Counted from the first letter of the stretch, positions 32,582 through 41,347 are shown. The stretch is DNA of 54,575 bases from Pseudomonadota bacterium (GCA_018241125.1 JAFEEL010000063.1:1-54575); one strand, 5' to 3'. Made by a program: numbers and translations. Notes: generated by a model not told the origin, from the sequence alone.

Positions 32582-32660
32582 CGCCCACTCCTTGCCGGAT
32601 GTCCAGCCCGCATTGTCGCCGCCCGCCTCGCGCTTGCCAAACGGTGGTGCGTCCGGGGGC

Positions 32661-32696
32661 GCAAAAACGACGATGCCGGGGCGAGCCCGGCATCGT
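32661..32696 (-). terminator. Rho-independent terminator after the DUF2059 gene
   Basis: Hairpin CGATGCCGGG-GCGAG-CCCGGCATCG (32671-32695) followed on the minus strand by TCGTTTTTGC. It lies between the DUF2059 gene and lpdA, so lpdA likely has its own promoter or depends on read-through. Confidence 0.75.
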
Positions 32697-32718
32697 GCGG
32701 CAAAACCGGTTTTAGCGT

Positions 32719-33306
32719 TCAGCGCTTCTTGGGCGGGGCCGCCGGTGCCGGCGCCGCCGGGCAGGTCGCCAAGGCGGTCTTGAAGCTGGTCTCGAACTCG
32801 GTCACCGCCGCGCGCAACGGCGCCTCGTGCGCCTTGGCGCGATCGGCCGCCAGCGCCATCATGCGTTGGTTGATCTCGGCCGACGTCGAACCCCACTTCC
32901 GACCGGTCGGCGATTCGATGAAGTTGGTGATCTCGCGCAGCTCCGATTCGGTGAACGAGGTGGCGTAGATGTTGATCGCGCCCTGCTTGAACTGCGCATC
33001 GGCCATGCCCTGATAGATCGGCTCGACCTTCTGCACGAAGGTCTGCCAAGGCTTCTGCAGTGCCGGGCAGGAGGCCTTGTCGCCGGCGACGGCCTTCGCG
33101 GCCATGCCCTCGCGCTGCACCTGATCGCCACCCACGGAGGCGAACACGGAATCGGCCTGCACGTCGGCATACAACCGCGTCGCCAACTGCACGGCGGCCG
33201 GGGTTGGCGTGATGGCGGGCGCGGCGGGGGCGCTCGGCGCGGTCTGGGCCAGCGCCAACGGGGAGGCGGCCAGGCAGGCCAGCGCGACTACGAGGGGACG
33301 ACGCAT
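32719..33306 (-). CDS. Exported DUF2059-domain protein
   Basis: 195 aa. Signal peptide MRRPLVVALACLAASPLALAQ with AXA-type cleavage. Mature part carries the DUF2059 core INIYATSFTESELREITNFIESPTGRKWGSTSAEINQRMM. The C-terminus is Pro/Ala/Lys-rich. The family is periplasmic and of unknown function. The start is at 33306, directly at the signal peptide; the upstream extension to 33699 overlaps aceF in another frame and is spurious. It sits between aceF and lpdA and has its own terminator. Confidence 0.83.
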   Translation of the reverse strand: MRRPLVVALACLAASPLALAQTAPSAPAAPAITPTPAAVQLATRLYADVQADSVFASVGGDQVQREGMAAKAVAGDKASCPALQKPWQTFVQKVEPIYQGMADAQFKQGAINIYATSFTESELREITNFIESPTGRKWGSTSAEINQRMMALAADRAKAHEAPLRAAVTEFETSFKTALATCPAAPAPAAPPKKR

Positions 33307-33443
33307 CTTCGGGGAACTCCGGTGGGGTGGGGATGAAACGGAACGGCGCATCATACAGGGCGGCGACGCAAAAATCCCCGCGCGCCGCGCCGTCGCAGGT
33401 CGCGGTTCAGACAGGCAACGCGCCGGCAAGTTCCGCGCCGCGA

Positions 33444-34829
33444 TCAGAGCAGCAGCAGGCGCAGATCGCCCAGCAGTTGTGCCAGGAAGGCGGTGAAGCG
33501 CGCCGCCGCCGCGCCGTCGATCACCCGGTGGTCGTAGCTCAGCGACAACGGCAACATCAATCGCGGCGCGAACGCGCCGCCATCCCAGACCGGCTGCAGC
33601 TGCGACTTCGACACGCCAAGGATCGCCACTTCCGGGGCATTGATGATCGGCGTGAAGGCGGTGCCGCCGATGCCACCCAGCGAGGAAATCGAGAAGCACC
33701 CGCCGGACATGTCGGCCGGCGTCAGCTTGCCGTCACGCGCCTTGGCCGAGATCGCCGCCAGTTCGTGCGACAGTTCGAGGATGCCCTTGCGGTCGGCGTC
33801 GCGGATCACCGGCACGACCAGCCCGTTGGGCGTATCCACGGCGATGCCGATGTGGAAGTATTTCTTCAACACCAGATTGTCGCCATCCAGCGAGGCGTTG
33901 AACGTCGGGAACTTGCGCAGCGCCGCCACCGCGGCCTTGATCAGGAACACCAGCGGGGTGACCTTCACGTCTTTCTGGGTCTCCCCGAGCCGCTTGCGGA
34001 AGGCCTCCATCGCGGTGATGTCGGCCTGATCGTGCTGGGTGACGTGCGGGATCATCGCCCAGTTGCGCGCCAGATTCGCGCCGGAAAGCTTCTTGATGCG
34101 CGACAGCGGCTGGCTCTCGATGGCGCCGAACTTGGCAAAGTCCACCTGCGGCCACGGCAACAGGCTCAAGCCTCCGCCGGCAGCGACCGCCGCGACCGGG
34201 CCGGCCGCCAACGCGCCTTTCACGAACGCCTGCACGTCCTGTTTGGAAATGCGTCCGCCGCGTGCGCTGCCGGCCACCTTCGCCAGATCCACGCCCAGCT
34301 CGCGGGCGAACACGCGCACCGCCGGCGAAGCGTGCGGCACGCTGCCGGGTGCCACGGCGGATACGTCGAATACCACCGGCGGGGTGCTGGGAGGGAATGC
34401 AGAAGCCGCGGCGACAGACGGGTTTGCCGCAACAGTCGGCAACGGAACTGAGGACTGCCCGCTCCCCATCACCGAAGGGGATGCTTGAGATGAGGAGGGG
34501 CCGGGCACCGGAGTATTCGGAGTGCGCGATGAAACCTGCCCCTCATCCGCCCTGCGGGCACCTTCTCCCGAAGGGAGAAGGGAAGCATCGCTCGCCTCGA
34601 TCAACGCCACCACGCTGCCTTCGGACAGTTCGTCGCCGAGCTTGACCTTGAGTTCGGTGACGATGCCGGCCAGCGGCGCGGGCACTTCCATCGTCGCCTT
34701 GTCCGATTCGAGCGTGACCAGACCTTGATCGGCCTTGACCACATCGCCCACCTTCACCAGCACCTCGATCACCGGCACCCCGGTGTGGTTGCCGATGTCG
34801 GGAACCTTCGCCTCGTGGATCGCACCCAT
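33444..34829 (-). CDS. aceF: Dihydrolipoyllysine acetyltransferase (E2 of pyruvate dehydrogenase)
   Basis: Transfers the acetyl group from lipoamide to CoA and forms the complex core. 461 aa, with one lipoyl domain at 2-78 (Lys44 in ESDKATMEVPAP), a repeat-derived and Pro/Ala-rich linker, a peripheral-subunit-binding domain (SPAVRVFARELGVDLAKVAGSARGGRISKQDVQAF) and the acetyltransferase domain with catalytic SLSYDHRVIDGAAAARF. E. coli AceF has three lipoyl domains. No aceE is adjacent: directly upstream lies the terminator of the next gene. Its lipoyl domain is almost the same as that of lpdA. Confidence 0.95.
   Translation of the reverse strand: MGAIHEAKVPDIGNHTGVPVIEVLVKVGDVVKADQGLVTLESDKATMEVPAPLAGIVTELKVKLGDELSEGSVVALIEASDASLLPSGEGARRADEGQVSSRTPNTPVPGPSSSQASPSVMGSGQSSVPLPTVAANPSVAAASAFPPSTPPVVFDVSAVAPGSVPHASPAVRVFARELGVDLAKVAGSARGGRISKQDVQAFVKGALAAGPVAAVAAGGGLSLLPWPQVDFAKFGAIESQPLSRIKKLSGANLARNWAMIPHVTQHDQADITAMEAFRKRLGETQKDVKVTPLVFLIKAAVAALRKFPTFNASLDGDNLVLKKYFHIGIAVDTPNGLVVPVIRDADRKGILELSHELAAISAKARDGKLTPADMSGGCFSISSLGGIGGTAFTPIINAPEVAILGVSKSQLQPVWDGGAFAPRLMLPLSLSYDHRVIDGAAAARFTAFLAQLLGDLRLLLL
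34538..34584. repeat. Palindromic repeat element inside aceF
   Basis: CCCCTCATCCGCCCTGCGGG followed by CTTCTCCCGAAGGGAGAAGG: the same element as in lpdA, at the same place after the lipoyl domain and in the same frame (SLLPSGEGARRADEGQ). A decayed second element follows at about 34464-34510. Confidence 0.8.
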
Positions 34830-34912
34830 CGCCCACCTCGCCCCAAGCGGTTCAAGCCCCTATTGTGGACGCGGGAACGGGCAATGGCCAAGCGGCGCGC
34901 GCTGGATGGGGC

Positions 34913-34953
34913 CAAAAAACCACCGGCCCCGGGGATCGGGGCCCCGGGGCCGG
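34913..34953 (-). terminator. Strong rho-independent terminator after the M48 protease gene
   Basis: Long GC stem between CCGGCCCCGGGG and its complement (34923-34952), followed on the minus strand by GGTTTTTTGG. It isolates the NRDE/M48 pair from aceF. Confidence 0.85.
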
Positions 34954-35007
34954 TATCTACCACCACCGTCTGGTGCGACTGCCATCGACGCGGAAAGTTG
35001 CTTTCCG

Positions 35008-36423
35008 CTATGGCTTGCGTGGGGAAGCGTTCAGCTTGGCGTCGAACTTCAACGGTGCCAGCGGTGCGGCCACCGGCGCGTTGGCGGTCGGGTTGTCCTG
35101 ATTCTCGGCCAGCCAGATCATCGAGTTGTGCACCCGCGTGTAACCGCTGGGGTGGTCGTAGAAGATGATTTCCTCCAGCGGCCCAGGGTGCAGCTTGCGA
35201 TAGGTGGACAGCCGCATCGCCGCCATCGCGAAGCCATTGGGCTCGCGCGCGGCGTTCAATCCGAATGCATCGGCCTCGGCCTCGGCCTGCCGGGTGATCG
35301 AGTTGTTCAACGGCGTGAGCAGGAAAAACACCGCCGACAGCACGATGATCGCCAGTGGCAGCGCCGCCGGGTCGTCACGGCCTTCCAGCTTCAGCCGGCC
35401 GCCCCAGCGCGCCAGCGCCGCGTCCAGCCCGCGGTGCGTGCAAAATAGCGCGAACGCGAACACCAGCCCGAAGTAGATCGACAGGCGCAGTCCGTGGTTG
35501 AGCACGTAATGGCCCATCTCGTGACCGAGCACCGCGCGGATCTCCGGCAGCGAAGTCTTGTTGACGAGGTTGTCGTTGAGGCTGACCTGAGTGGTGCCGA
35601 GGAAGCCCGAGACGTTCGCGCTCACCCGCGTGGTCTGCTTGGAAGCGTTGAACCAGACCACGTGCTCGGTCGGGATGCGGTTGGCGCGCGCCAGTGACAG
35701 CACCGCCGTGCGCACTTGCCCATCGGGCAGCGGTTTGTAGTCGTTGAACAGCGGCGCCAGGTACACCGGAGCGAGCATCTGCATGACCAACCCCAGCGCG
35801 AACGCGCCGATGCTGCCGGCCACCCACCAGCGCGCGCCGAACTTGCGCACCGCCGCGTACAAGGTGGCCAGCACCGGCGGGCCGATCACCAGCCCGACCG
35901 CCAAATCGACCAAGGAATCGCGCAACCAGCCGCCTACATCCTGCGTGGACAGCCCGTACTGGTGCTCACGCACAAAGCCCTCGTAATAGCTCCACGGCAG
36001 TTGCAGCACGAAGCCCAGCCCCATCCACAGCGCCACGTAGATCGCCACGCCCAGCCAGCGGCGCCGGGTCAGCCGCCGGGCGAAATCGCGCATGCGCACC
36101 GAGATCCCGCTGACCAGCAGCAACACCGCCACCGCCACGCCGATCAAGAAGTCCCACAACAACAGCCAGTAGCCGCCTTCGAAATACGCATCCGAGAGTT
36201 TGCGCTGCTCGGGCGAAAGCAAGTCCAGGTACGCCTGCGTGGCCTTGTCGGCATCGAAGTGCGGGCCGGGTCGGGCGGCGTCGGGGATGACCAATCCCGG
36301 CGGGAAGTCGCGGGCGATCGGCGAACCGCTGGCGGTGGTGGCATCGCCGGCAAAAGCCGGCGCGCCGGCCATCACGCCCAGCGCCAACAGCAAGCCGCAC
36401 AGCCACATCTTCAATGCGTTCAT
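35008..36423 (-). CDS. M48-family membrane metalloprotease (CAAX prenyl protease 1 / Ste24-like)
   Basis: 471 aa zinc endopeptidase in the inner membrane. Signal/first TM at the N-terminus (MWLCGLLLALGVMAGAPAFA), several further TM segments, and the HExxH site in AVLGHEMGHYVLNHGLRLS with the third ligand Glu in EAEADAFGLN. PTEHVVWFNASKQTTRVSANVSGFLGTTQVSLNDNL is the Ste24/HtpX-type substrate-groove block. The start at 36423 (MNALKMW) overlaps the NRDE stop (ATGA). Bacterial members probably act in membrane protein quality control; the substrate is unknown. Confidence 0.92.
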   Translation of the reverse strand: MNALKMWLCGLLLALGVMAGAPAFAGDATTASGSPIARDFPPGLVIPDAARPGPHFDADKATQAYLDLLSPEQRKLSDAYFEGGYWLLLWDFLIGVAVAVLLLVSGISVRMRDFARRLTRRRWLGVAIYVALWMGLGFVLQLPWSYYEGFVREHQYGLSTQDVGGWLRDSLVDLAVGLVIGPPVLATLYAAVRKFGARWWVAGSIGAFALGLVMQMLAPVYLAPLFNDYKPLPDGQVRTAVLSLARANRIPTEHVVWFNASKQTTRVSANVSGFLGTTQVSLNDNLVNKTSLPEIRAVLGHEMGHYVLNHGLRLSIYFGLVFAFALFCTHRGLDAALARWGGRLKLEGRDDPAALPLAIIVLSAVFFLLTPLNNSITRQAEAEADAFGLNAAREPNGFAMAAMRLSTYRKLHPGPLEEIIFYDHPSGYTRVHNSMIWLAENQDNPTANAPVAAPLAPLKFDAKLNASPRKP

Positions 36424-37193
36424 GTGCGCAAGCGCTCCTCGCCGATGCACGACTGGTTCGGACCGAACCGGCGTTCGGTCAACTCGATGCCCGCGCAATC
36501 TGCCAGCACCACCGTGCTGGCGCGTGTGCCATAGGTATCGCCGACCACGAACGGCGGCGACAGCCGGCGTTCGAGATCCAGCCCGACCCCAGTATCGGGC
36601 AGTTCGGCATCCGGCGCCGGCGCAGTATCGGCCAGCGCGGCCAGCAGCGGTTCGATGTCCACGTCGCCATCGTCAGCCGTGCGCCGAACACCCAACCAAT
36701 CCTCCAGCGCCCCGCGAGCCCGCCGCGCCTTTGGCCACGGCGTATCCAGTCGCGCATTGGACAGCGCATGCATGCCCGGCGCGATGGCTTCGTCGTGGAA
36801 ATCAGGATGATTGCCGACGCAGCGCATCGCCGCGCCATCCCACAGCAACAGGTTGAAGCGGCCGTATTCGTGCGCGTGCGGCGCGATGGATGCGGCGAAC
36901 CCCGCCGCATCCTGATCGGACGCCGCGAACGCCTTGACCAAGTCACCGCGCGAACGCGGCGCGGTTTCCGGGTTCAGCCCCACACGAACATTGGTGATCG
37001 CCGCCAGCCGACGTCGCCGCGACGCCAGCAGCCAACTGCCGCCGGCGCGCAGGTCGATGCCGCCAAACACGTCCGGCGCGTCGGCGAGGAAGGTGGCGGC
37101 GGCCGCCGGGCGCTCATGGAACTCGTCGCGGTTGGCTATCAGCACCAGCGGCCAGCGCGGATGCGCGCTCCAGGCGAAAGCAATCAGGCACAT
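36420..37193 (-). CDS. NRDE-family (TANGO2-like, DUF833) protein
   Basis: 257 aa. The diagnostic N-terminal Asn-Arg-Asp-Glu is in PLVLIANRDEFHERPA, after MCLIAFAW with Cys2; GGSWLLASRRRRLAAITNVR and HALSNARLDTPWPKARRA are further marks. The family is conserved from bacteria to animals, with suggested roles in haem or lipid handling but no established enzymatic reaction. Coupled to the M48 gene by a 4-bp overlap. Confidence 0.9.
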   Translation of the reverse strand: MCLIAFAWSAHPRWPLVLIANRDEFHERPAAAATFLADAPDVFGGIDLRAGGSWLLASRRRRLAAITNVRVGLNPETAPRSRGDLVKAFAASDQDAAGFAASIAPHAHEYGRFNLLLWDGAAMRCVGNHPDFHDEAIAPGMHALSNARLDTPWPKARRARGALEDWLGVRRTADDGDVDIEPLLAALADTAPAPDAELPDTGVGLDLERRLSPPFVVGDTYGTRASTVVLADCAGIELTERRFGPNQSCIGEERLRT

Positions 37194-37359
37194 CGCACGC
37201 CCCGAGAACGCCGGATCGAGCGCCCGTTCACTGGTCTACAGGCTCAGGGCGACTGGGCCGGGCAGCAATTTGGTTCGCGCTGGGCGTGTCGAACCCTGCA
37301 TGCAACACCTCGAGGATGGGCTTGCTCGATGTTTTCCCGGCGGCACGTCCACAGCCCGT

Positions 37360-38169
37360 TCACCCGCATTTCGAGTACCCGCAATTCAGACAGGTGGCGC
37401 AGCCGTCGAGGATCACCACTGCCTTGGTGCTGCACTTGTGGCACATCGAGGCGCTGGGCGGGAAACTGGCGCCTTCGCCGGTCACCATGACCGCTTCGCT
37501 CGATCCGGCCGGCTTGCCTGCGGCGAGCATCTCGCCGCCCATCTCGCCGGCGGTGCCTATTTCAGAGTTTTTTTTTGCGCGGGCCTCGTAGGCAGCGCGT
37601 TTTTCGGCGATCAGGCGCATCTGCGCCTCCGACAGGTCCTCACTGACGATCATGCCGATCGACTTGAGGTGTTCTTCCACCACCGCGCCGATTTCGGCCA
37701 CGATCGAGGGCATGTACACGCCGCCGGCCTTGAAGTAGCCACCGCGCGGATCGAACACGGCTTTCATTTCCTCCACGAGGAAGGTGACGTCGCCACCCTT
37801 GCGGAACACCGCCGACATGATGCGGGTGAGCGCGACGATCCACTGGAAGTGATCCATCGATTTGGAGTTGATGAACACCTCGAACGGCCGACGCAGCTCG
37901 TGCTCGGTTCCGTAGTTGAGCACGATGTCATTGATGGTCACGTACATCGCGTGCTCGACCAGCGGCGATTTGATCTTGTAGGTCGATCCGACCAGCACTT
38001 CGGGGCGCTCGACGCGCTCGTGCAACTGGATCACCTCGGCCATCGCCATGCCGATCGGGGCGATCGCAGCCGCCTCGTCCAGCGGCACGGCCGCAACCGC
38101 TGCGGGCGCCTTGTCCTCGGGCTTTACGACGGCGTAGCCGCTGATTTTCTTCTCGATCTTGATGGCCAT
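37360..38169 (-). CDS. nrdJb: Class II ribonucleotide reductase, NrdJb (TSCPD) subunit
   Basis: Smaller half of a split adenosylcobalamin-dependent ribonucleotide reductase, as known in Pseudomonas. 269 aa. TSCPD-domain core: RRPFEVFINSKSMDHFQWIVALTRIMSAVFRKGGDVTFLVEEMKAVFDPRGGYF. The C-terminus CHKCSTKAVVILDGCATCLNCGYSKCG is the Cys-rich tail that re-reduces the active site. The start at 38169 (MAIKIEKKISG) is by family. It is separated from nrdJa by a histone-like gene on the same strand, whereas the two halves are normally adjacent. Confidence 0.9.
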   Translation of the reverse strand: MAIKIEKKISGYAVVKPEDKAPAAVAAVPLDEAAAIAPIGMAMAEVIQLHERVERPEVLVGSTYKIKSPLVEHAMYVTINDIVLNYGTEHELRRPFEVFINSKSMDHFQWIVALTRIMSAVFRKGGDVTFLVEEMKAVFDPRGGYFKAGGVYMPSIVAEIGAVVEEHLKSIGMIVSEDLSEAQMRLIAEKRAAYEARAKKNSEIGTAGEMGGEMLAAGKPAGSSEAVMVTGEGASFPPSASMCHKCSTKAVVILDGCATCLNCGYSKCG

Positions 38170-38341
38170 GAAACTACGGTGCTCCTGAAACACGCTGCTG
38201 CTGCGGTGGGGATGTGGCGGGCGCGAAGCGTCCGTCGGAATGCTTGTTCGATTTGTTGTTGCTCGTAATTTCCGCGGCTTTCGACTGCCCAAGGCTGGTC
38301 ATCCAGCGTCTTCGCTTCCTTCCGCAGGAAAAAGTCTCTGG

Positions 38342-38361
38342 ATTCCCGCTTTCGCGGGAAT
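38342..38361. repeat. REP-like palindrome
   Basis: ATTCCCGC-TTTC-GCGGGAAT hairpin in the gap between the histone-like gene and nrdJb. It belongs to a common interspersed family in this lineage. The upstream AAGGCTGGTCA is shared with the arrays at 30243 and 53612. Confidence 0.7.
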
Positions 38362-38386
38362 GACGAGCAAGAACCAATGCGCTCGG

Positions 38387-38809
38387 TTACTTCTTCTTGA
38401 CGGTTTTCTTGACAGGTTTTTTGGCGGCTTTCTTCACCACTTTCTTCGCGACTTTCTTTGTCGCCGTCTTCTTGGCAGCGACTTTCTTGTTTGCCTTTTT
38501 TGCGGCCTTTTTTGGTGCCGCCTTCTTCGCGGTCGGCGCCTTGCCGGCAGCTTTCTTGGCGGCTGCCACGCGCTGGCGCGCCTCGGCCACACGCTTGGCG
38601 ACCGGTTGCACGACCTTCTCGTCGACCGCCTTGCGCACCGCATCGGCCCGCGCCTTGGCCTTCTCGCCCACGTCTCTGGCCTTGGCGCGCACCTTTTCGA
38701 CCGCCGCGCCCGCGGCCTGTTTGACTTCGGCGATCGCCGCCTGCGCCTTTTCGCCAACCGTACCCATCGCGCTGCTCACGGCGGCCTTCACATCATCGTT
38801 GGTGCCCAT
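38387..38809 (-). CDS. Histone H1-like Lys/Ala-rich protein
   Basis: 140 aa. The N-terminal half is amphipathic helix (DVKAAVSSAMGTVGEKAQAAIAEVKQAAGAAVEKVRAKA). The C-terminal half is repeated AAKK/KKAA/VKK blocks ending KKTVKKK, like AlgP/H1-type DNA-binding proteins. GAGGAG precedes ATG 38809. A role in nucleoid binding is inferred from composition only. The tail resembles the TopA C-terminus in the same window (AKKTAKKTAAKK). It sits between the two halves of nrdJ. Confidence 0.75.
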   Translation of the reverse strand: MGTNDDVKAAVSSAMGTVGEKAQAAIAEVKQAAGAAVEKVRAKARDVGEKAKARADAVRKAVDEKVVQPVAKRVAEARQRVAAAKKAAGKAPTAKKAAPKKAAKKANKKVAAKKTATKKVAKKVVKKAAKKPVKKTVKKK

Positions 38810-38910
38810 GGTGTCGACTCCTCGTGGGGTTTCGTGGTGGTGCATCGAATGCCAAGCCGCGACGCCGGCGAACACCGGATCCTGCCGCGCCGCCAGCGTG
38901 CCGCAGTGGA

Positions 38911-41058
38911 TCAGAACTTGCCGTAATACCCTTCCTTCAACGCATCGAACAAGTTGGCCGCAGTGTGCGTTTCGCCGTCGTACTCGATCTGCTCGTTGCC
39001 GCGCGCCTCGACGATGCTGCCGTCTTCGAGTTCGAAGCGGTAGGTGGTGTTTTCCAGATCGGCTTCCTTGACCAGCACGCCCTGGAAGGCGGCCGGGTTG
39101 AAGCGGAACGTGGTGCAGCCTTTCAGACCCTGCTTCCAGGCGTAGGTGTAGATGTCCTTGAAGTCGGCATAGGGGTAGTCGGTGGGCACGTTGGCCGTTT
39201 TCGAAATTGACGAATCCACCCACTTCTGCGCGGCGGCCTGGATGTCCACGTGCTCGGTGGGGCTGATGTCGTCGGCCGAGCGGAAGTAATCGGGCAGCTT
39301 GGCGGCCACGTCGTCGGAAAACGGCATCGCCTTGGGGTTGACCAGCGTGCGGTAGGCGAGCAGTTCGTAGCTGAACACCTCGACTTTTTCCTTGGTCTTC
39401 TTGCCCTCGCGGATGACGTTGCGCGAATAGTGATGCGCGAAGGACGGCTCGATGCCGTTGCTGGCGTTGTTGGCCAGCGACAGCGAGATCGTGCCGGTGG
39501 GCGCGATCGAGGAATGGTGGGTGAAGCGCGAACCGACCTCGGAAAGCTGGTGTACGAGTTCGGGCGCGACTTCGGCCAGCCGCTGCATGTAGCGCGAATA
39601 CCTGGCGTGCAGCAAGCGACCGGGGATCTTGCGGCCGATCTTCCAGCCGTCCTTCTTCATTTCCGGGCGTTGCCGCAACATCTGCGCGGTGACGTGGAAC
39701 TGTTCTTCCATGATCGGCGCCGGACCTTTTTCCTGCGCCAGCGCCAGACCCATCTCCCAGCCGGCGATGGCCATCTCGCGCGACACGTCCTCGGTGAACT
39801 TGACCGCCTCGGGCCCGCCGTAACTCATGCGCAGCATGGTCATCGCCGAACCCAGGCCCAGAAAGCCCATGCCGTGCCGGCGCTTGCGCATGATCTCCTC
39901 ACGCTGGGGTTGCAGCGGCAGGCCGTTGACCTCGACCACGTTGTCGAGCATGCGCGTGAACACGCGCACCACTTCCTTGTATTCGTCCCAGTCGAAGCGC
40001 GCGCGCTCGGTGAACGGGGCGTGCACGAAGGTGGTGAGGTTGACCGAGCCGAGCAGGCAGGCGCCGTAGGGTGGCAACGGCTGTTCGCCACAGGGGTTGG
40101 TGGCGCGGATGTTCTCGCACCACCAGTTGTTGTTCATCTCGTTGACGCGATCGATCAGGATGAAGCCCGGCTCGGCGAAGTCGTAGGTGGACACCATGAT
40201 CATGTCCCACAGGTGCCGCGCCTTGACGTGCCCGTAGATCTTGCACGCCACCAGGCCGTCGTCGCGGGTGACGTAATTCTTCGCGGTCGGCCATTCGCGC
40301 CAGACCACATGCGCGGCGTCGTGCAAGTCGATCTCGTCTTTTTCCTTGGCATTGATCGGGAACACCAGCGGCCAGTCGCCGTCGGCCTGCACGGCTTCCA
40401 TGAAGCCGTCGGTGACCAGCAGCGATAGGTTGAACTGGCGCAGGCGACCGTCTTCGCGCTTGACCCGGATGAACTCGCGCACGTCCGGATGGCACACGTC
40501 AAAGGTGCCCATCTGCGCGCCGCGGCGGCCACCGGCCGAGGACACGGTGAAGCACATCTTGTCGTAGATATCCATGAACGACAGCGGCCCGGAGGTGTAG
40601 GCGCCGGCGCCGGAAACGTAGGCCCCGCGCGGGCGCAGGGTCGAGAACTCGTAGCCGATGCCGCAGCCGGCTTTCAGCGTCAGGCCGGCCTCGTGGACCT
40701 TGTCGAGGATGCCGTCCATCGAATCCTCGATGGTGCCGCTGACCGTGCAGTTGATGGTCGAGGTGGCCGGCTTGTGTTCGAGCGCGCCGGCGTTGGAGGT
40801 GATGCGACCGGCCGGGATCGCGCCGCGGCGCAGCGCCCACACGAAGCGCTCGTACCAGTAGGATTTCTTCTCCGGCGTGGTTTCGGCGTCGGCCAGCGCG
40901 CGCGCCACCCGCTGGTAGGTGCCGTCGATGTCGGCATCCACCGGCTCGCCGCGCTTGGACTTCAGGCGGTACTTCTTGTCCCAGATGTCCCACGAAGCCG
41001 GCTGCATCGCGATGGCCTGCGCTTCGGGCTTGACGATCTCCAGGCGTACCGTGCTCAT
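38911..41058 (-). CDS. nrdJa: Class II (adenosylcobalamin-dependent) ribonucleotide reductase, catalytic NrdJa subunit
   Basis: Reduces ribonucleotides to deoxyribonucleotides with a cobalamin-generated thiyl radical, independent of oxygen. 715 aa. Finger-loop and active-site motif ATNPCGEQPLPPYGACLLGSVNL, SSAGGRRGAQMGTFDVCHPDV, KRRHGMGFLGLGSAMTMLRM and IAPTGTISLSLANNASNGIEPSFA. The C-terminal redox Cys tail lies on NrdJb, consistent with a split enzyme. AAAAGGAA is about ten bases before ATG 41058. The leader is long and carries candidate regulatory sites. Confidence 0.95.
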   Translation of the reverse strand: MSTVRLEIVKPEAQAIAMQPASWDIWDKKYRLKSKRGEPVDADIDGTYQRVARALADAETTPEKKSYWYERFVWALRRGAIPAGRITSNAGALEHKPATSTINCTVSGTIEDSMDGILDKVHEAGLTLKAGCGIGYEFSTLRPRGAYVSGAGAYTSGPLSFMDIYDKMCFTVSSAGGRRGAQMGTFDVCHPDVREFIRVKREDGRLRQFNLSLLVTDGFMEAVQADGDWPLVFPINAKEKDEIDLHDAAHVVWREWPTAKNYVTRDDGLVACKIYGHVKARHLWDMIMVSTYDFAEPGFILIDRVNEMNNNWWCENIRATNPCGEQPLPPYGACLLGSVNLTTFVHAPFTERARFDWDEYKEVVRVFTRMLDNVVEVNGLPLQPQREEIMRKRRHGMGFLGLGSAMTMLRMSYGGPEAVKFTEDVSREMAIAGWEMGLALAQEKGPAPIMEEQFHVTAQMLRQRPEMKKDGWKIGRKIPGRLLHARYSRYMQRLAEVAPELVHQLSEVGSRFTHHSSIAPTGTISLSLANNASNGIEPSFAHHYSRNVIREGKKTKEKVEVFSYELLAYRTLVNPKAMPFSDDVAAKLPDYFRSADDISPTEHVDIQAAAQKWVDSSISKTANVPTDYPYADFKDIYTYAWKQGLKGCTTFRFNPAAFQGVLVKEADLENTTYRFELEDGSIVEARGNEQIEYDGETHTAANLFDALKEGYYGKF

Positions 41059-41141
41059 GTGGCAAAAATTCCTTTTCGTAGCTGCGATGGAATGGGAACG
41101 AACCCGCGCACTTCCGTGCGCAGAATCGGTGGGTGGTGGTT

Positions 41142-41249
41142 TCAGCGTCGGTGCCGCAGTCCCGGCACCGGCCGCGGCGGCGGCGAGGCGCCGGGCGCGC
41201 GCAAAACCCCGCTGTCGGCGAGCCTGCGAGCATACCCCGAAAAGCCCAT
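41142..41249 (-). CDS. Small upstream ORF in the nrdJa leader (35 aa)
   Basis: ATG 41249 is preceded by AGGAGG with a 5-base spacer (AGGAGGCGCCATGG), one of the best ribosome-binding sites in the window. It encodes MGFSGYARRLADSGVLRAPG followed by a Pro/Arg-rich tail. No homologue is recognised. It could be a leader peptide or a chance ORF. It ends 83 bp before nrdJa. Confidence 0.4.
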   Translation of the reverse strand: MGFSGYARRLADSGVLRAPGASPPPRPVPGLRHRR

Positions 41250-41300
41250 GGCGCCTCCTGCCTGCGCGTCCCCGCCAACCGGCAACCCCAGGTGAACGAA

Positions 41301-41347
41301 CACCAATCCTAGGGTTGTCTGTCCGTCAACACCCCTACATCTTGGGT
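41301..41347. promoter_or_regulatory. Candidate NrdR operator (two boxes 31 bp apart)
   Basis: Box 41332-41347 CCCCTACATCTTGGGT matches the NrdR core CWAtATaTWG fully apart from its two variable positions. Box 41301-41316 CACCAATCCTAGGGTT is degenerate. Their starts are 31 bp apart, about three helical turns, the spacing known for NrdR pairs. They lie just downstream of a candidate promoter. Confidence 0.5.

Noticed and set aside
32582-33049. 767-aa version of dihydrolipoyl dehydrogenase
   Set aside because: The extra N-terminus reads through a terminator and the opposite frame of the DUF2059 gene; AAGGAG and the lipoyl domain fix the start at 32581.
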